Assembly: GCA_937136425.1 (NCBI GenBank)
Contig: CAKZON010000069.1
Coordinates: forward strand, 62,001 to 126,000
Direction of reading: 5' to 3'
Length of the DNA: 64,000 nt
Origin: an uncultured Crocinitomix sp.
GTDB taxonomy: Bacteria > Bacteroidota > Bacteroidia > Flavobacteriales_D > Crocinitomicaceae
In this document: positions 36,640 through 44,865 of the stretch, piece by piece
Layout: each line of letters starts with the position of its first letter
Position numbering within the stretch: position 1 is the stretch's first letter
Made by a program: the position numbers and the translations under genes
Notes under the pieces: model-generated
What the model saw: the letters and a program-made list of their open reading frames with translations, nothing else
The model's database searches: none
Told to the model about the DNA's origin: nothing

Positions 36640-36672
36640 AAAATATCATTTCTTACTAGATGATATTTTATG
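36637..36672 (-). promoter_or_regulatory. Perfect inverted repeat over a start codon
   Basis: CATAAAATATCAT (36637-36649) and ATGATATTTTATG (36660-36672) are perfect 13-base arms with a 10-base loop. On the minus strand the last ATG of the second arm is the start codon of the gene ending at 35479, so the mRNA hairpin would bury the start. It may act as a translational switch or, as DNA, as an operator. Confidence 0.6.
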
Positions 36673-36749
36673 GTTTATTCCACAAAAGGTGGATGTTGTT
36701 ATAATGTGTATTTCGACTCAATTAATTCATCTACAAATTCATTGTCTCT

Positions 36750-37187
36750 TTATAAATCAACATTATACTCATCCTTAATAAATGCCTCAAAGTTTACCCA
36801 CTCCACTTCAGAATCATCATTTTCACACCATGGGTATGCATCATTATAGTCGAAAATTTTACCAAAATCATCAGAAGATTTGTCGCAACACATTAAAAAT
36901 AAATGATTAGAACCCCACTCACCAATTGCCATAAACATTTTATCATTTTTAGTGATCTTATTAACAGTTGCGCGTTGCATAAATTCACTCCCATATAAAT
37001 CAATTCCCCATTGCGTGTTAGACAAAGAGCTTGACAGGCCAAACAACTCTCCTATCTTTAACATCTCAATTGAATTAAAATAGACCTCAGGAATAACGAG
37101 GTTACTATTGACATATTCTTCACTAAAATATTTTAGGTAAGCTTGCTTTAAAGAGTTTGTATAATCAGTTATTTTTTCTTGATTCAT
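36750..37187 (-). CDS. SMI1/KNR4 (SUKH)-like protein
   Basis: A 145-residue soluble acidic protein. The order of MFMAIGEWGSNHLFLMCCD, KIFDYNDAYPW and WVNFEAFI near the end matches the SUKH fold, a superfamily that is very often the immunity partner of secreted toxins. It starts 8 bp after the stop of the tandem metallopeptidase gene, so a toxin-immunity relation is possible. Confidence 0.65.
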   Translation of the reverse strand: MNQEKITDYTNSLKQAYLKYFSEEYVNSNLVIPEVYFNSIEMLKIGELFGLSSSLSNTQWGIDLYGSEFMQRATVNKITKNDKMFMAIGEWGSNHLFLMCCDKSSDDFGKIFDYNDAYPWCENDDSEVEWVNFEAFIKDEYNVDL

Positions 37188-37194
37188 GTTTTTA

Positions 37195-38799
37195 CTATTT
37201 CATTTCTTCCTTTATCCATTGAATAAACAAGTCTGAATTTTTCGAGCTTTGCTCATTAACGCCTTTAAAAGGTTTTGTACTAGAAAGTAAAGATTTAAAA
37301 TAATCAGAAAACATATACGCCGCAATTTCATTAGGATGATCTAAACCTCGTGTTGTTGGAAAGGAATTTTTATAGAAATCAATGCCATCAAGATCAGTAT
37401 AATCTAATTTTCCGTTTTCTGATTTCATTAGAGAAAATTCTCCATTTACATTTTTCACAACATACGCTCTATCGGTAAAGTCTCTTCCCATTACTGGAAC
37501 ACCTTCCGTTTCTTTGAGTAATGTTCTTATCCAATAAAATGAGTTTGTGTCTTGCGGGTTAGCAATTAGCCATTCAGCAATGGGAGCGTCAGGGTTTGAT
37601 ACTTGGTCTTTTCTAATTTCCTCCTCATTCGCTATCTCAGCTCTAGTAAAATTCCAGTAGTTTCTATATAAAATTTCAAACTTTGATTTAAATGTGCGTT
37701 GTAAAGAATGCATTTGCTCATGCACTAATAATCCCCCCATTTCTTCTAATAATATTTGCTCATCTTTAGCGGTCATATTATCACTCCACGTTTTAGATAA
37801 ATGATCAATATGTCGTTCACTCAAAATTATATAAGTTCCTCTTGTATGCGCAAATCCGCCACAAAGCCAATCTTCAATTTTTATAAAACGCCATGGCTGA
37901 TATGCCATTAATCCAATATTATTCTCCAGCAGAATTGTATTCACTTTGTTTACAACAAACGAAATGCATTTTTTCTCCCGTTCTGAAAAAGCTGTAACGG
38001 CCAATGCAAATTTTTCCTTTGCATATTCGCGCGCAGAATCAAGGTTTGTTGTTGAAACTTTTGAATTGGTAAACGCTTCTATTTCTCTTATTTGCAATTG
38101 CGAAAAGTAAGGTTCGTAAGATTCATCAAGTATAGCCAAGGCTGCATGTGTAGTGTCTAGAAAATCAATTCTTGAGTGCACTAGAGGGCTTTTTTGAACA
38201 ATATCAATTTGATATTGGTTCAAGCTGTATTTAGGATCAATTCTATCTTTAAAATCACCATCACCTTGGATATTAGGTATGTCTTCAGGTACATTTTTAT
38301 CCTCAACGGCGTGTTTTAAGGATAAGTTATGACCAACCTCATGCGCAATTACAAATGCTTGCATATTTTCATCCTTTTTTTCAGTGTCATCACCAAGGGT
38401 TATGAATGTAATATTGCCTCCCATCATTCCTCTGCCTAAAGGTCCCTTTTTGCCATCAACGGCATTAACAAAAAACATATTAACGACATCATTTTGTCCT
38501 TTTATAAACCCTTCCTTATGCGCTATGCTAACAATGCTATCTAAATTGATAAGACCATCTCGTGCTTTGGTGTTATTGAAATAAATGGGCTCCAAGAAAT
38601 GAAAATCTACCCCTGACTTTGCGTAAGCATTATCCACAAGATTTTCTGGTAAGGCCATAGATGCAGGATCTGTTCCTTCATTCGACTGCGTTACGATTGG
38701 TTGCACAATAAGTACAAAAGGAGTGAGTTTTTCCGTTTGTTGAGCAAAACAATTACCCCCTGCTATTATTAGTAAAAAGAAATATAAATTTAGTTTCAT
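37195..38799 (-). CDS. Exported protein with two zinc-metallopeptidase motifs
   Basis: ATG 38799 gives a signal peptide (MKLNLYFFLLIIAGGNCFAQ); the frame from TTG 38832 is longer but unlikely. The protein has 534 residues. The first half has HEVGHNLSLKH at 153-163, the HExxHxxxxxH zinc motif of metzincins such as reprolysins, with Ser in place of the usual Gly. The second half has LLVHEQMHSLQ with HExxH at 360-364 and a later NEIAAYMFSDYF that may carry the third ligand of a gluzincin. The likely location is periplasmic or extracellular. Confidence 0.75.
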   Translation of the reverse strand: MKLNLYFFLLIIAGGNCFAQQTEKLTPFVLIVQPIVTQSNEGTDPASMALPENLVDNAYAKSGVDFHFLEPIYFNNTKARDGLINLDSIVSIAHKEGFIKGQNDVVNMFFVNAVDGKKGPLGRGMMGGNITFITLGDDTEKKDENMQAFVIAHEVGHNLSLKHAVEDKNVPEDIPNIQGDGDFKDRIDPKYSLNQYQIDIVQKSPLVHSRIDFLDTTHAALAILDESYEPYFSQLQIREIEAFTNSKVSTTNLDSAREYAKEKFALAVTAFSEREKKCISFVVNKVNTILLENNIGLMAYQPWRFIKIEDWLCGGFAHTRGTYIILSERHIDHLSKTWSDNMTAKDEQILLEEMGGLLVHEQMHSLQRTFKSKFEILYRNYWNFTRAEIANEEEIRKDQVSNPDAPIAEWLIANPQDTNSFYWIRTLLKETEGVPVMGRDFTDRAYVVKNVNGEFSLMKSENGKLDYTDLDGIDFYKNSFPTTRGLDHPNEIAAYMFSDYFKSLLSSTKPFKGVNEQSSKNSDLFIQWIKEEMK

Positions 38800-38825
38800 T
38801 TGATTATCATCAATTTTTTTGGTGG

Positions 38826-39275
38826 TTACCAATTACCTTTAATAATTCGACTCACTTCTGGATCATTTTTAGCATATTCTATTGAGATCAAATCACCAAC
38901 TACTGGCATTTTCTTAAAATAGTCCTTTAATTCTGAAGCGCTAATTTCATTTACATCAATTATCGCTCCTGTTGGTATCTCATATTCATATTTAATAATG
39001 AACGTATTTACTCCACCATCTAAAGGCAATGTAAAGCTTTGATTATTTACGGCTATTATCTCAGCTTCAACTTCTACACTATCATTTAATATCAATGCTT
39101 TGTATAAACTATTGATAATCAAAACTGCCACAAGTAGCGCAAAAACTTTCAAGAAAATTCGAATCTTTCTAGAGGACTCCTTCTTTTTCTTTCTCAATTT
39201 TTCTCGTTTTCTTAAATCTGCATCTAAATCCCTCAATTTAAGGTATTCTTCCATATTAAATTTGCCTGCAGACAT
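38826..39275 (-). CDS. Single-pass membrane protein
   Basis: A 149-residue protein with a basic cytoplasmic N-terminus (residues 20-38 rich in Lys and Arg), one membrane helix at about 40-60 and a beta-rich C-terminal domain (VEVEAEIIAVNNQSFTLPL, GDLISIEYAKNDPEVSRI). This arrangement resembles DUF3592-like proteins with an interconverting beta domain, a tentative idea. It precedes the metallopeptidase by 26 bp and may be in its operon. Confidence 0.6.
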   Translation of the reverse strand: MSAGKFNMEEYLKLRDLDADLRKREKLRKKKKESSRKIRIFLKVFALLVAVLIINSLYKALILNDSVEVEAEIIAVNNQSFTLPLDGGVNTFIIKYEYEIPTGAIIDVNEISASELKDYFKKMPVVGDLISIEYAKNDPEVSRIIKGNW

Positions 39276-39376
39276 TGAATCAAATAATTAATGAATTGAG
39301 ATAGTTGGCTAAAGCTAATAATTTATTGCGGCGGTGAAAAAGTAAAAATCCTAGAATATTGAATACCCGACTATTT

Positions 39377-40441
39377 TCAATACGAACGAATATGTTCTTC
39401 CTTATCGAACCAAATTGGCAAATATCCAACTCCTAGGTTAATATGTTTATCATTTTGCAGATCATAAATTCTTATTTCTTGATCTTGATCCACAAATGCC
39501 AAAGGGTTTCTGGTTGTAACTATAAATTCTCCATTAGTAGAAAAAACGGGAAATTGTAGATTATCATTTGAAATGGTGTCTACTTCTTTAGTTTGAACAT
39601 CAATGAGTAAAAGTGCAGACGGTACATCACTCAAACCAGTATAAAAACCCGTTTCAGAATAAGCAACAACTGCTTTTGATGCATCATAATTCAAAGTTGG
39701 ATGATAATACCCTCTTCCAAACTTGTATTCAAATTCACCAGTATATTCAAAAAACAGATCTTCTACTGTGCTTTTTGATTTATAGAGATGTCCATTTCTG
39801 GTAAAAAAGTAGGTCCCATTTTGAGTTTCACTTTGCGAATACATTGTATGTCTGTCAGGAATTCTTTTTTGACATTGGCACCTTATGTTATTGTTACTTA
39901 CTGATTCGCATGTGTAACTGCTATCTTTCTTTGATAATACTTCACCATTTACGTCAAATGTTGTTGTCTCAATCAGCACATTCATGTTATCAGTATGCTG
40001 ATATTTGATAATCTTATCTATCCAAATAAGTCCATCTGCAATAGAAATTGCACGGACTGTATCCATATAGTATTCAATTTGATCATACCTGTCAGATGCA
40101 ACAATACCTTTAACGATATACTCATCATCTTCTGAACAAGGACAAACTAAAGTGTCACCAGTTTCTTTCAGAACGGCAAGTTTTGTTGGTCTATGGAAAA
40201 CAGAGTAGTTAACAGTGTTTGAATCTGAAAATGAAATTTGATTAATTCTAATCTCGTCATTTAAATCTGCAATAACCGTTGTTTTATTTGTTACCGCATT
40301 CCATACTTTAATCTCATTCCCTTCTCCAACAAACGTCAATAAACTTGAAGTTTCTGGCTTAAAGGTAGGCCCTTTTTGAGCGCACGAAATCATTCCAACA
40401 AAACAGAAAATGGATAAGATGATTAATCTTGAATGTGTCAT
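39377..40441 (-). CDS. Lipoprotein with beta-propeller-like repeats
   Basis: A 354-residue protein with a lipobox (FVGMISC). The mature part has blade-like segments (EIKVWNAVTNKTTVIADL, SALLLIDVQTKEVDTIS, EIRIYDLQNDKHINLG) as in TolB-like or WD40 propellers. Function unknown. No attC-like site is evident on either side. Confidence 0.65.
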   Translation of the reverse strand: MTHSRLIILSIFCFVGMISCAQKGPTFKPETSSLLTFVGEGNEIKVWNAVTNKTTVIADLNDEIRINQISFSDSNTVNYSVFHRPTKLAVLKETGDTLVCPCSEDDEYIVKGIVASDRYDQIEYYMDTVRAISIADGLIWIDKIIKYQHTDNMNVLIETTTFDVNGEVLSKKDSSYTCESVSNNNIRCQCQKRIPDRHTMYSQSETQNGTYFFTRNGHLYKSKSTVEDLFFEYTGEFEYKFGRGYYHPTLNYDASKAVVAYSETGFYTGLSDVPSALLLIDVQTKEVDTISNDNLQFPVFSTNGEFIVTTRNPLAFVDQDQEIRIYDLQNDKHINLGVGYLPIWFDKEEHIRSY

Positions 40442-40508
40442 AAGGGCTAAGTAAACCTGTTTTAATGGTAATTACTTTTCAATATGAACCGTTTTTTATA
40501 GACTTGCC

Positions 40509-40970
40509 TTACTTTGTGCAAGTTAAAGTACAAGATTCAGGGTCTGAACAAGGATAATAGAACGTCTCGCATATTTCCATGTTTATTGTTATTTGACTAG
40601 AGCCAACTAAGTAGCCTGTTCCTTCGTAAGTTACGCCGGCCTTATCTTCACTAAAAGTAAATTCTGTTCCACTAATAGTTGCTTTTATGTCAACCGAATT
40701 ATCCAACCCTTGAAGAATTACCTCTCCCTTGTTGCTGCCTTCAATAACATTCATACTATAGCTAGTTGTTCCTCCGTAGGCGCAAGCTGAATTAACAGTG
40801 TATGTTCCGAGTAATTTATCACTCAAATAAGTACAACTTCCATCATCTTTTTCAGCTTCCGAATCGAAATTTTCCGCATACGAATCTACACAGCCTTTCT
40901 TTTTACAGCTTGTCATTGGAGCTATTAAAATAACTGAGATAAGGAGTATTCCAAAATTTTTAATTTTCAT
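40509..40970 (-). CDS. Small lipoprotein
   Basis: A 153-residue protein with lipobox (MTSC, Cys22) followed by CVDSYAENFDSEAEKDDGSC, the cysteine-framed calcium-loop-like motif found at the start of many Bacteroidota lipoproteins. The remainder is a beta-rich lipocalin-like domain with three C-terminal Cys pairs. It follows the 41034-41086 attC-like site in the cassette orientation. Confidence 0.75.
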   Translation of the reverse strand: MKIKNFGILLISVILIAPMTSCKKKGCVDSYAENFDSEAEKDDGSCTYLSDKLLGTYTVNSACAYGGTTSYSMNVIEGSNKGEVILQGLDNSVDIKATISGTEFTFSEDKAGVTYEGTGYLVGSSQITINMEICETFYYPCSDPESCTLTCTK

Positions 40971-41033
40971 AAGTTAGGTTTTAAAACGTATTCACTAAAC
41001 GTATTCTGTATCAATGAATTTAATCAACACCAA

Positions 41034-41086
41034 TAGCTAATAACGCCTGAGTAAAAATAGGCATTTATACCGAATTATGTTAGCTA
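41034..41086 (-). repeat. attC-like site
   Basis: Outer arms TAGCTAA (41034-41040) and TTAGCTA (41080-41086), with inner pairing GTA-AAAT against ATTT-TAC (41051-41070). On the minus strand it starts AGCTAACATAA and ends TTTACTCAGGCGTTA, very like the right end of aadA-type 59-base elements as I remember them. It lies just after the stop of the 58-residue gene. Confidence 0.65.
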
Positions 41087-41092
41087 CAATTT

Positions 41093-41269
41093 TTATTTAA
41101 CATTACGCTTTTGTTTTTCTTGTTTCAAACTTTTCCAAACCCTATAAATTACATACAGTGTAAGCAAAAAAAAGATGGCAACAATCCAAGGCATTATGTT
41201 TGAAGGAATACCATTAGTACTTTCATGAGGAGTACTTAAATCAAGACGAGAAGGGTTTAGGTTGTTCAT
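41093..41269 (-). CDS. 58-residue single-pass membrane protein
   Basis: A short gene on the minus strand. The product begins MNNLNPSRLDLSTPHESTNG and has one membrane helix (PWIVAIFFLLTLYVIY, residues 27-42) and a strongly basic tail (RVWKSLKQEKQKRN). The promoter is well placed: TTG, 19 bases, TATTTTTA, then 12 bases to the ATG. An attC-like site lies 6 bp after the stop, making this a complete cassette-like unit. Confidence 0.7.
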   Translation of the reverse strand: MNNLNPSRLDLSTPHESTNGIPSNIMPWIVAIFFLLTLYVIYRVWKSLKQEKQKRNVK

Positions 41270-41281
41270 TAAATTTTATGC

Positions 41282-41311
41282 TAAAAATACAAAGGGTTTT
41301 ATACCTATCAA
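41282..41311 (-). promoter_or_regulatory. Bacteroidota-type promoter of the 58-residue gene
   Basis: On the minus strand TTG (41311-41309), a 19-base spacer and TATTTTTA (41289-41282), one mismatch from TAnnTTTG. Confidence 0.5.
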
Positions 41312-41315
41312 CCCT

Positions 41316-41343
41316 AAAGGATTCCAATTTGATTGAATCCTTT
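41316..41343. terminator. Hairpin after a minus-strand gene
   Basis: AAAGGATTC (41316-41324) pairs perfectly with GAATCCTTT (41335-41343), loop of 10. It begins 5 bp after the stop at 41348 of the minus-strand gene, but no U-run follows on that strand; it may be a processing or weak termination signal. Confidence 0.45.
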
Positions 41344-41347
41344 GATT

Positions 41348-41971
41348 TTAAAATTTTTTATAATCTCTTTGAAAACCGTAACGAATATCCTCATAATGAT
41401 GCCAATTTTGAATGCAATCAAAAGACTTGACAGACCTCCAACATGCTGTGTCCGCAGTTATTTCAAATGAGTTTAGAAGTTCTGAAGTAGAAATTCGCAT
41501 TTTCACATAACTTTCTAAGGTTATTACTTCAAGTGAATCATAATAATGATCTCCCATAGATTTTCCTTGAAGCCGAAGGGTATCTCCACTAATATTGATT
41601 CTATAATTTTGACTGCCTGGCATAATCAGATTTCTTCCTTGAATAAGATAACGTTCATTTCGATAATTTTCACAAGGATAGGTGAATGAAAATATAGAAT
41701 CATTTGTAGCATAATGGACATTGCAAGTAGCTGCCTCTGCCAACTGTGCTTTCAAAGTAGACGTATCAATATATTCAATGAACTGTATACCCCAAAAATC
41801 AATAGAGTCAGTTAATTTAAGAAGATCTAAAAAAGCATATTCTTGTTGAACTATCGAGTCGGATTTTTCAGTTTTACAACTTAAGATAAATGCTAACAAA
41901 AGTATATGAACTAGAATGAGGGTTTTCGTTAATTCAGCACCCCAAATTTCATCTACTTTTTTAATCTCCAT
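41348..41971 (-). CDS. Lipoprotein, unknown function
   Basis: A 207-residue protein with an unusually long n-region before a lipobox (LLLAFILSC). The start at 41971 is uncertain, but no internal ATG exists before the hydrophobic segment. The mature part contains DSIDFWGIQFIEYID and a C-terminal DTACWRSVKSFDC; no family is known to me. It starts 4 bp after the previous stop, so it is in one transcript with it. Confidence 0.65.
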   Translation of the reverse strand: MEIKKVDEIWGAELTKTLILVHILLLAFILSCKTEKSDSIVQQEYAFLDLLKLTDSIDFWGIQFIEYIDTSTLKAQLAEAATCNVHYATNDSIFSFTYPCENYRNERYLIQGRNLIMPGSQNYRINISGDTLRLQGKSMGDHYYDSLEVITLESYVKMRISTSELLNSFEITADTACWRSVKSFDCIQNWHHYEDIRYGFQRDYKKF

Positions 41972-41975
41972 TTTA

Positions 41976-42563
41976 TTATTTCTTGTATTCCGTGAATTCT
42001 CCTTTGTATTTAAAATCTACTAATGTAATTTCAAAACTGTCGTTGAATTGTATTAGTTCAATATTATTCTCTAAATAAAAGTTCCTTACATTGCTAATTT
42101 CGTGCGTGTTAATCTCAAACAACCCCTCTCTAAATGTACTTTGTTGTGATTCAAATAGTATTAATTGAAACGTCAAAAACTCCTCGGTAGTTGTTGGAAG
42201 GATCACTATAATATCATTTCCAGATGATGCTTTTAAAATCTTTATTTCTTCTAATGATGATTCTAGGTCAGTGTCGTAGGTGAAATTGAAATCTGTAAGA
42301 ATATCATTCTCTTTTATGGTTAAGGTAGTGTATTCAGTTTCAAGGTGAAGATCAAGGAATAAATTAAAATCTTTCAAAACAATCTTAAATTCCAAGTTTT
42401 CAACATTTTGGCTAATTGATTCTATTTTTCGATTTAATTCTTCAAATTCTATCGTTGACTGATTAGCCTGTTTGTTATTATTCTCAAAAGAACAAAACAC
42501 AAAGGTCAAAAGAACTAAGGCTATCATGTAGCGCACACCTTTATTCAAAAATATAGTTTCCAT
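41976..42563 (-). CDS. Lipoprotein or exported protein, unknown function
   Basis: A 195-residue protein with a hydrophobic N-terminal segment ending in VFCSF, a possible lipobox; an alternative start is the internal Met13. A coiled-coil-like segment (TIEFEELNRKIESISQNVENLE) follows, then a beta-rich domain. No family recognised. It lies 24 bp after the previous lipoprotein gene. Confidence 0.6.
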   Translation of the reverse strand: METIFLNKGVRYMIALVLLTFVFCSFENNNKQANQSTIEFEELNRKIESISQNVENLEFKIVLKDFNLFLDLHLETEYTTLTIKENDILTDFNFTYDTDLESSLEEIKILKASSGNDIIVILPTTTEEFLTFQLILFESQQSTFREGLFEINTHEISNVRNFYLENNIELIQFNDSFEITLVDFKYKGEFTEYKK

Positions 42564-42587
42564 AGTGGTGGTTTTAATTATAATAGA

Positions 42588-43673
42588 CTATTGCTTTATA
42601 AGATGAATATATTTTTCTCCGCAATCGTATAATTTCACATAATAATTCATTGCATTTCCATAATTTTGAATGACAATTTCTTCATCATCATAGTAGCAAT
42701 CAATTCCAACTTGGCGTTTTCCAATTTTCTTTAATCGATCATACTCTTTTTGTTTTTCTTCATTGTCTTCCGCTAAGGAAACGTCAAAATAGTCCTCAGC
42801 ATACTCCATATTTTCAAGAATGAAGTATTGATCTTCGTTAGTTGATAAACGGACTTTGCCATCTACCTTTCTTTCATCAGAAATATACTCATAATAATAC
42901 TCTCCTTGCGCTTTTGAAATCATAAGAGTCAGACCGCACATTTCATCATAATAAGTCCCTTCAATATTATCAAACTGGGTTTCTTCCGACATCTCGTTCT
43001 TTGAATCATTTATATTTTTCAAATCGAGCAATTGCTGTTTACCATTTATCCAGATGACTAGGGTCTCATTCTTGACAGTCAAACTATCATAAAAAGGATA
43101 TTCATCATTTTCAGAAGTTATCTCAATATCAATTGATTCATTTCTTCTTGTAATAAGGTTTTCAACTGTTAATACAAGATTTTTTTCCTTTATAACTGTA
43201 TCCACATAAACGATATTGTTTGTCAAGCTATCGGCTAATTCAATGTCTTTATTTATGTAAACATAATTTTGCAATGTGTTATTTAATGGAATAAAAATAT
43301 AGTTGCCAAATGACCCCGACCACCAATTTGCAATGCAAATCATTTCATTATTTACCCAATAAACTTCTGGTGTTTTAAAGGGGATATTTAAATTATTCAA
43401 ATCTAAATTCAATGTTTCATTATTCCTTATTATATCTATTGTAAAGTTGGTTGCACATTGGTGATTTGTAATATCAATACTTAATTCATCCGTCTTGTAT
43501 GCATGAATTATGAAAGTGCTATCATTTATTATTGTTGTTAATGAGTCTGAGTTGCGATTCTGTGTTGTATTTTCTGTGATTGAAGAGGTGCCTGGATTAC
43601 TCTTATTGTCGTTGTTTGAACAACTGTAGCAAATTGATAAAATAGAAATTATAATGAGTACAACAAAACGCAT
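42588..43673 (-). CDS. Lipoprotein, unknown function
   Basis: A 361-residue protein with lipobox (LSICYSC). Two parts are visible: a beta-rich N-terminal part to about 220 and a C-terminal domain beginning NIEGTYYDEMCGLTLMISKAQG that looks like a lipocalin-like small-molecule or stability domain. No family recognised. An attC-like site begins 6 bp upstream of its start. Confidence 0.65.
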   Translation of the reverse strand: MRFVVLIIISILSICYSCSNNDNKSNPGTSSITENTTQNRNSDSLTTIINDSTFIIHAYKTDELSIDITNHQCATNFTIDIIRNNETLNLDLNNLNIPFKTPEVYWVNNEMICIANWWSGSFGNYIFIPLNNTLQNYVYINKDIELADSLTNNIVYVDTVIKEKNLVLTVENLITRRNESIDIEITSENDEYPFYDSLTVKNETLVIWINGKQQLLDLKNINDSKNEMSEETQFDNIEGTYYDEMCGLTLMISKAQGEYYYEYISDERKVDGKVRLSTNEDQYFILENMEYAEDYFDVSLAEDNEEKQKEYDRLKKIGKRQVGIDCYYDDEEIVIQNYGNAMNYYVKLYDCGEKYIHLIKQ

Positions 43674-43678
43674 TCAGC

Positions 43679-43755
43679 AAAGGTTGTAATAATAAGCCAA
43701 GACAACCTCTATCGTTCAGGTTTTTGAGTAAAGAACTTATTATTTGTTAGATCAG
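43679..43755 (-). repeat. attC-like site (degenerate right end)
   Basis: Perfect 9-bp stem AATAATAAG (43688-43696) / CTTATTATT (43736-43744). On the minus strand the left core is GATCTAACAAATAATAAG; the right end reads ATTACAACCTTTGC where neighbours have CGTTGC, so the recombination core is mutated. Confidence 0.45.
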
Positions 43756-43788
43756 CAGAATTAATTGATTAAGTTTTGGACACCGTAA

Positions 43789-43837
43789 GACTAACGTTGG
43801 AATAAAATTGGCATTGATGTCAAGATGATAGTTATGC
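43789..43837 (-). repeat. attC-like site
   Basis: CTAAC (43791-43795) against GTTAT (43831-43835) as outer core; inner stem TTGGCAT / ATGTCAA. The minus strand starts GCATAACTATC and ends TTTATTCCAACGTTAGTC. It is separated from the 43679-43755 site by 33 bp with no gene. Confidence 0.6.
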
Positions 43838-43856
43838 TAAATTGATGCAAACAAAT

Positions 43857-44510
43857 TTATTCTTCCTTGAGTATTTGGATATTAACAGGTTTAGAAATTA
43901 GCTTTTTCGAAAATATAAAGGTTGTATCATTCTCAGTTGAATCTCTTAATCGAAACCCATGATTCAAAAGAATTGCAGATTCCTCTGGTATTTCATAAAT
44001 TACTTGAATTTTTGCAAAATCATACTCCTTTTCTGGAAAACCCGTCCAGTGATCATATCCTTTAATCTTTTCATTATTAATATCATAATCAACGCATGAA
44101 GAATCTCTAAGATTATAATGAAAAACAAGTGATTCGTCTGGATTTATAGAGTGATAAGAAGGAAAATTTCGAAACCAAACCTTTCTAGTTCTGCTGATAG
44201 TGTATAAAGAATCGTGTGTTTCTATTTTAAAGTGGAGATTGTAATAACCCCATGAATTCCAGTTTTCATAAAAATGAATCATTGAATCCGTATTGTTTCT
44301 AATTATTACATCCACTGGGTTTTTGTCCCAACATAAACCAAAATATTTAAGGCTATGTCCATGCGGTAATGATAATTCTATTGATACACCTTCTTTAGAA
44401 TCTGATGGAGTTTCGGCTTTGTCTGCTTCAAGGTTAGAATTTCTATTATTATCTTGATTGCAGCTGCATACTATTGATACTAGCATAATCAGTAAGAAAA
44501 AATGGCGCAT
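43857..44510 (-). CDS. Lipoprotein, unknown function
   Basis: A 217-residue protein with lipobox (VSIVCSC). The mature part begins with an acidic linker, then a domain opening GVSIELSLPHGHSLKYFGLCWDKNPVDVII, which resembles an immunoglobulin-like strand set. No family recognised. attC-like sites lie on both sides, so this is a one-gene cassette. Confidence 0.65.
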   Translation of the reverse strand: MRHFFLLIMLVSIVCSCNQDNNRNSNLEADKAETPSDSKEGVSIELSLPHGHSLKYFGLCWDKNPVDVIIRNNTDSMIHFYENWNSWGYYNLHFKIETHDSLYTISRTRKVWFRNFPSYHSINPDESLVFHYNLRDSSCVDYDINNEKIKGYDHWTGFPEKEYDFAKIQVIYEIPEESAILLNHGFRLRDSTENDTTFIFSKKLISKPVNIQILKEE

Positions 44511-44524
44511 GGATTCTTTTTGAT

Positions 44525-44590
44525 GACATAACTCGATAAATAATGTTTGTTACAATACCCTGTCCACTACGCATTAGTTCGTTACGACTT
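44525..44590 (-). repeat. attC-like site
   Basis: Outer TAAC (44529-44532) / GTTA (44581-44584), inner TAATG (44541-44545) / CATTA (44572-44576). On the minus strand it starts CGTAACGAACTAATG and ends TTTATCGAGTTATG. The inner stem is only 5 bp, so the call is weaker than its neighbours. Confidence 0.5.
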
Positions 44591-44604
44591 GGATAATCTG
44601 CTTT

Positions 44605-44865
44605 TCAATGAGCTTTATTTTCTGAAGTCATGTCATTTTCTTCTTGCTCATCTATTAAGCCCATTATTTCTTTGGCTTTTTCTTCATCAATAAAATCGCC
44701 TGGAGTTGGATCCGGATAATAACTCATAGCCCCTGGGTAAGACTGCCATTTCCCTTCAAAATATTCTTGTCCTTCCCAATCAATTACCCTAATTAATGAG
44801 TATTCAAGTTTACCATCTATCACATCTTCCATCAAATGATAAAAGAGTACTTTATTATTCGTCAT
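44605..44865 (-). CDS. Small acidic hypothetical protein
   Basis: An 86-residue cytoplasmic protein (MTNNKVLFYHLMEDVIDGK) with a WEGQEYFEGKWQSYPG centre and an acidic C-terminal helix. No family recognised. It overlaps the upstream GNAT gene by 11 bp, so the two form a translationally coupled pair within one cassette-like unit. Confidence 0.6.
   Translation of the reverse strand: MTNNKVLFYHLMEDVIDGKLEYSLIRVIDWEGQEYFEGKWQSYPGAMSYYPDPTPGDFIDEEKAKEIMGLIDEQEENDMTSENKAH

Noticed and set aside
39276-39376. Possible attC-like site between the membrane-protein and propeller lipoprotein genes
   Set aside because: A GTAAAAATCC stretch resembles the right arm, but there is no TAAC/GTTA core and no inner stem.
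40442-40508. Possible attC downstream of the 40.5-kb lipoprotein
   Set aside because: AAGTAA/TTACTT can pair, but both cores are missing.
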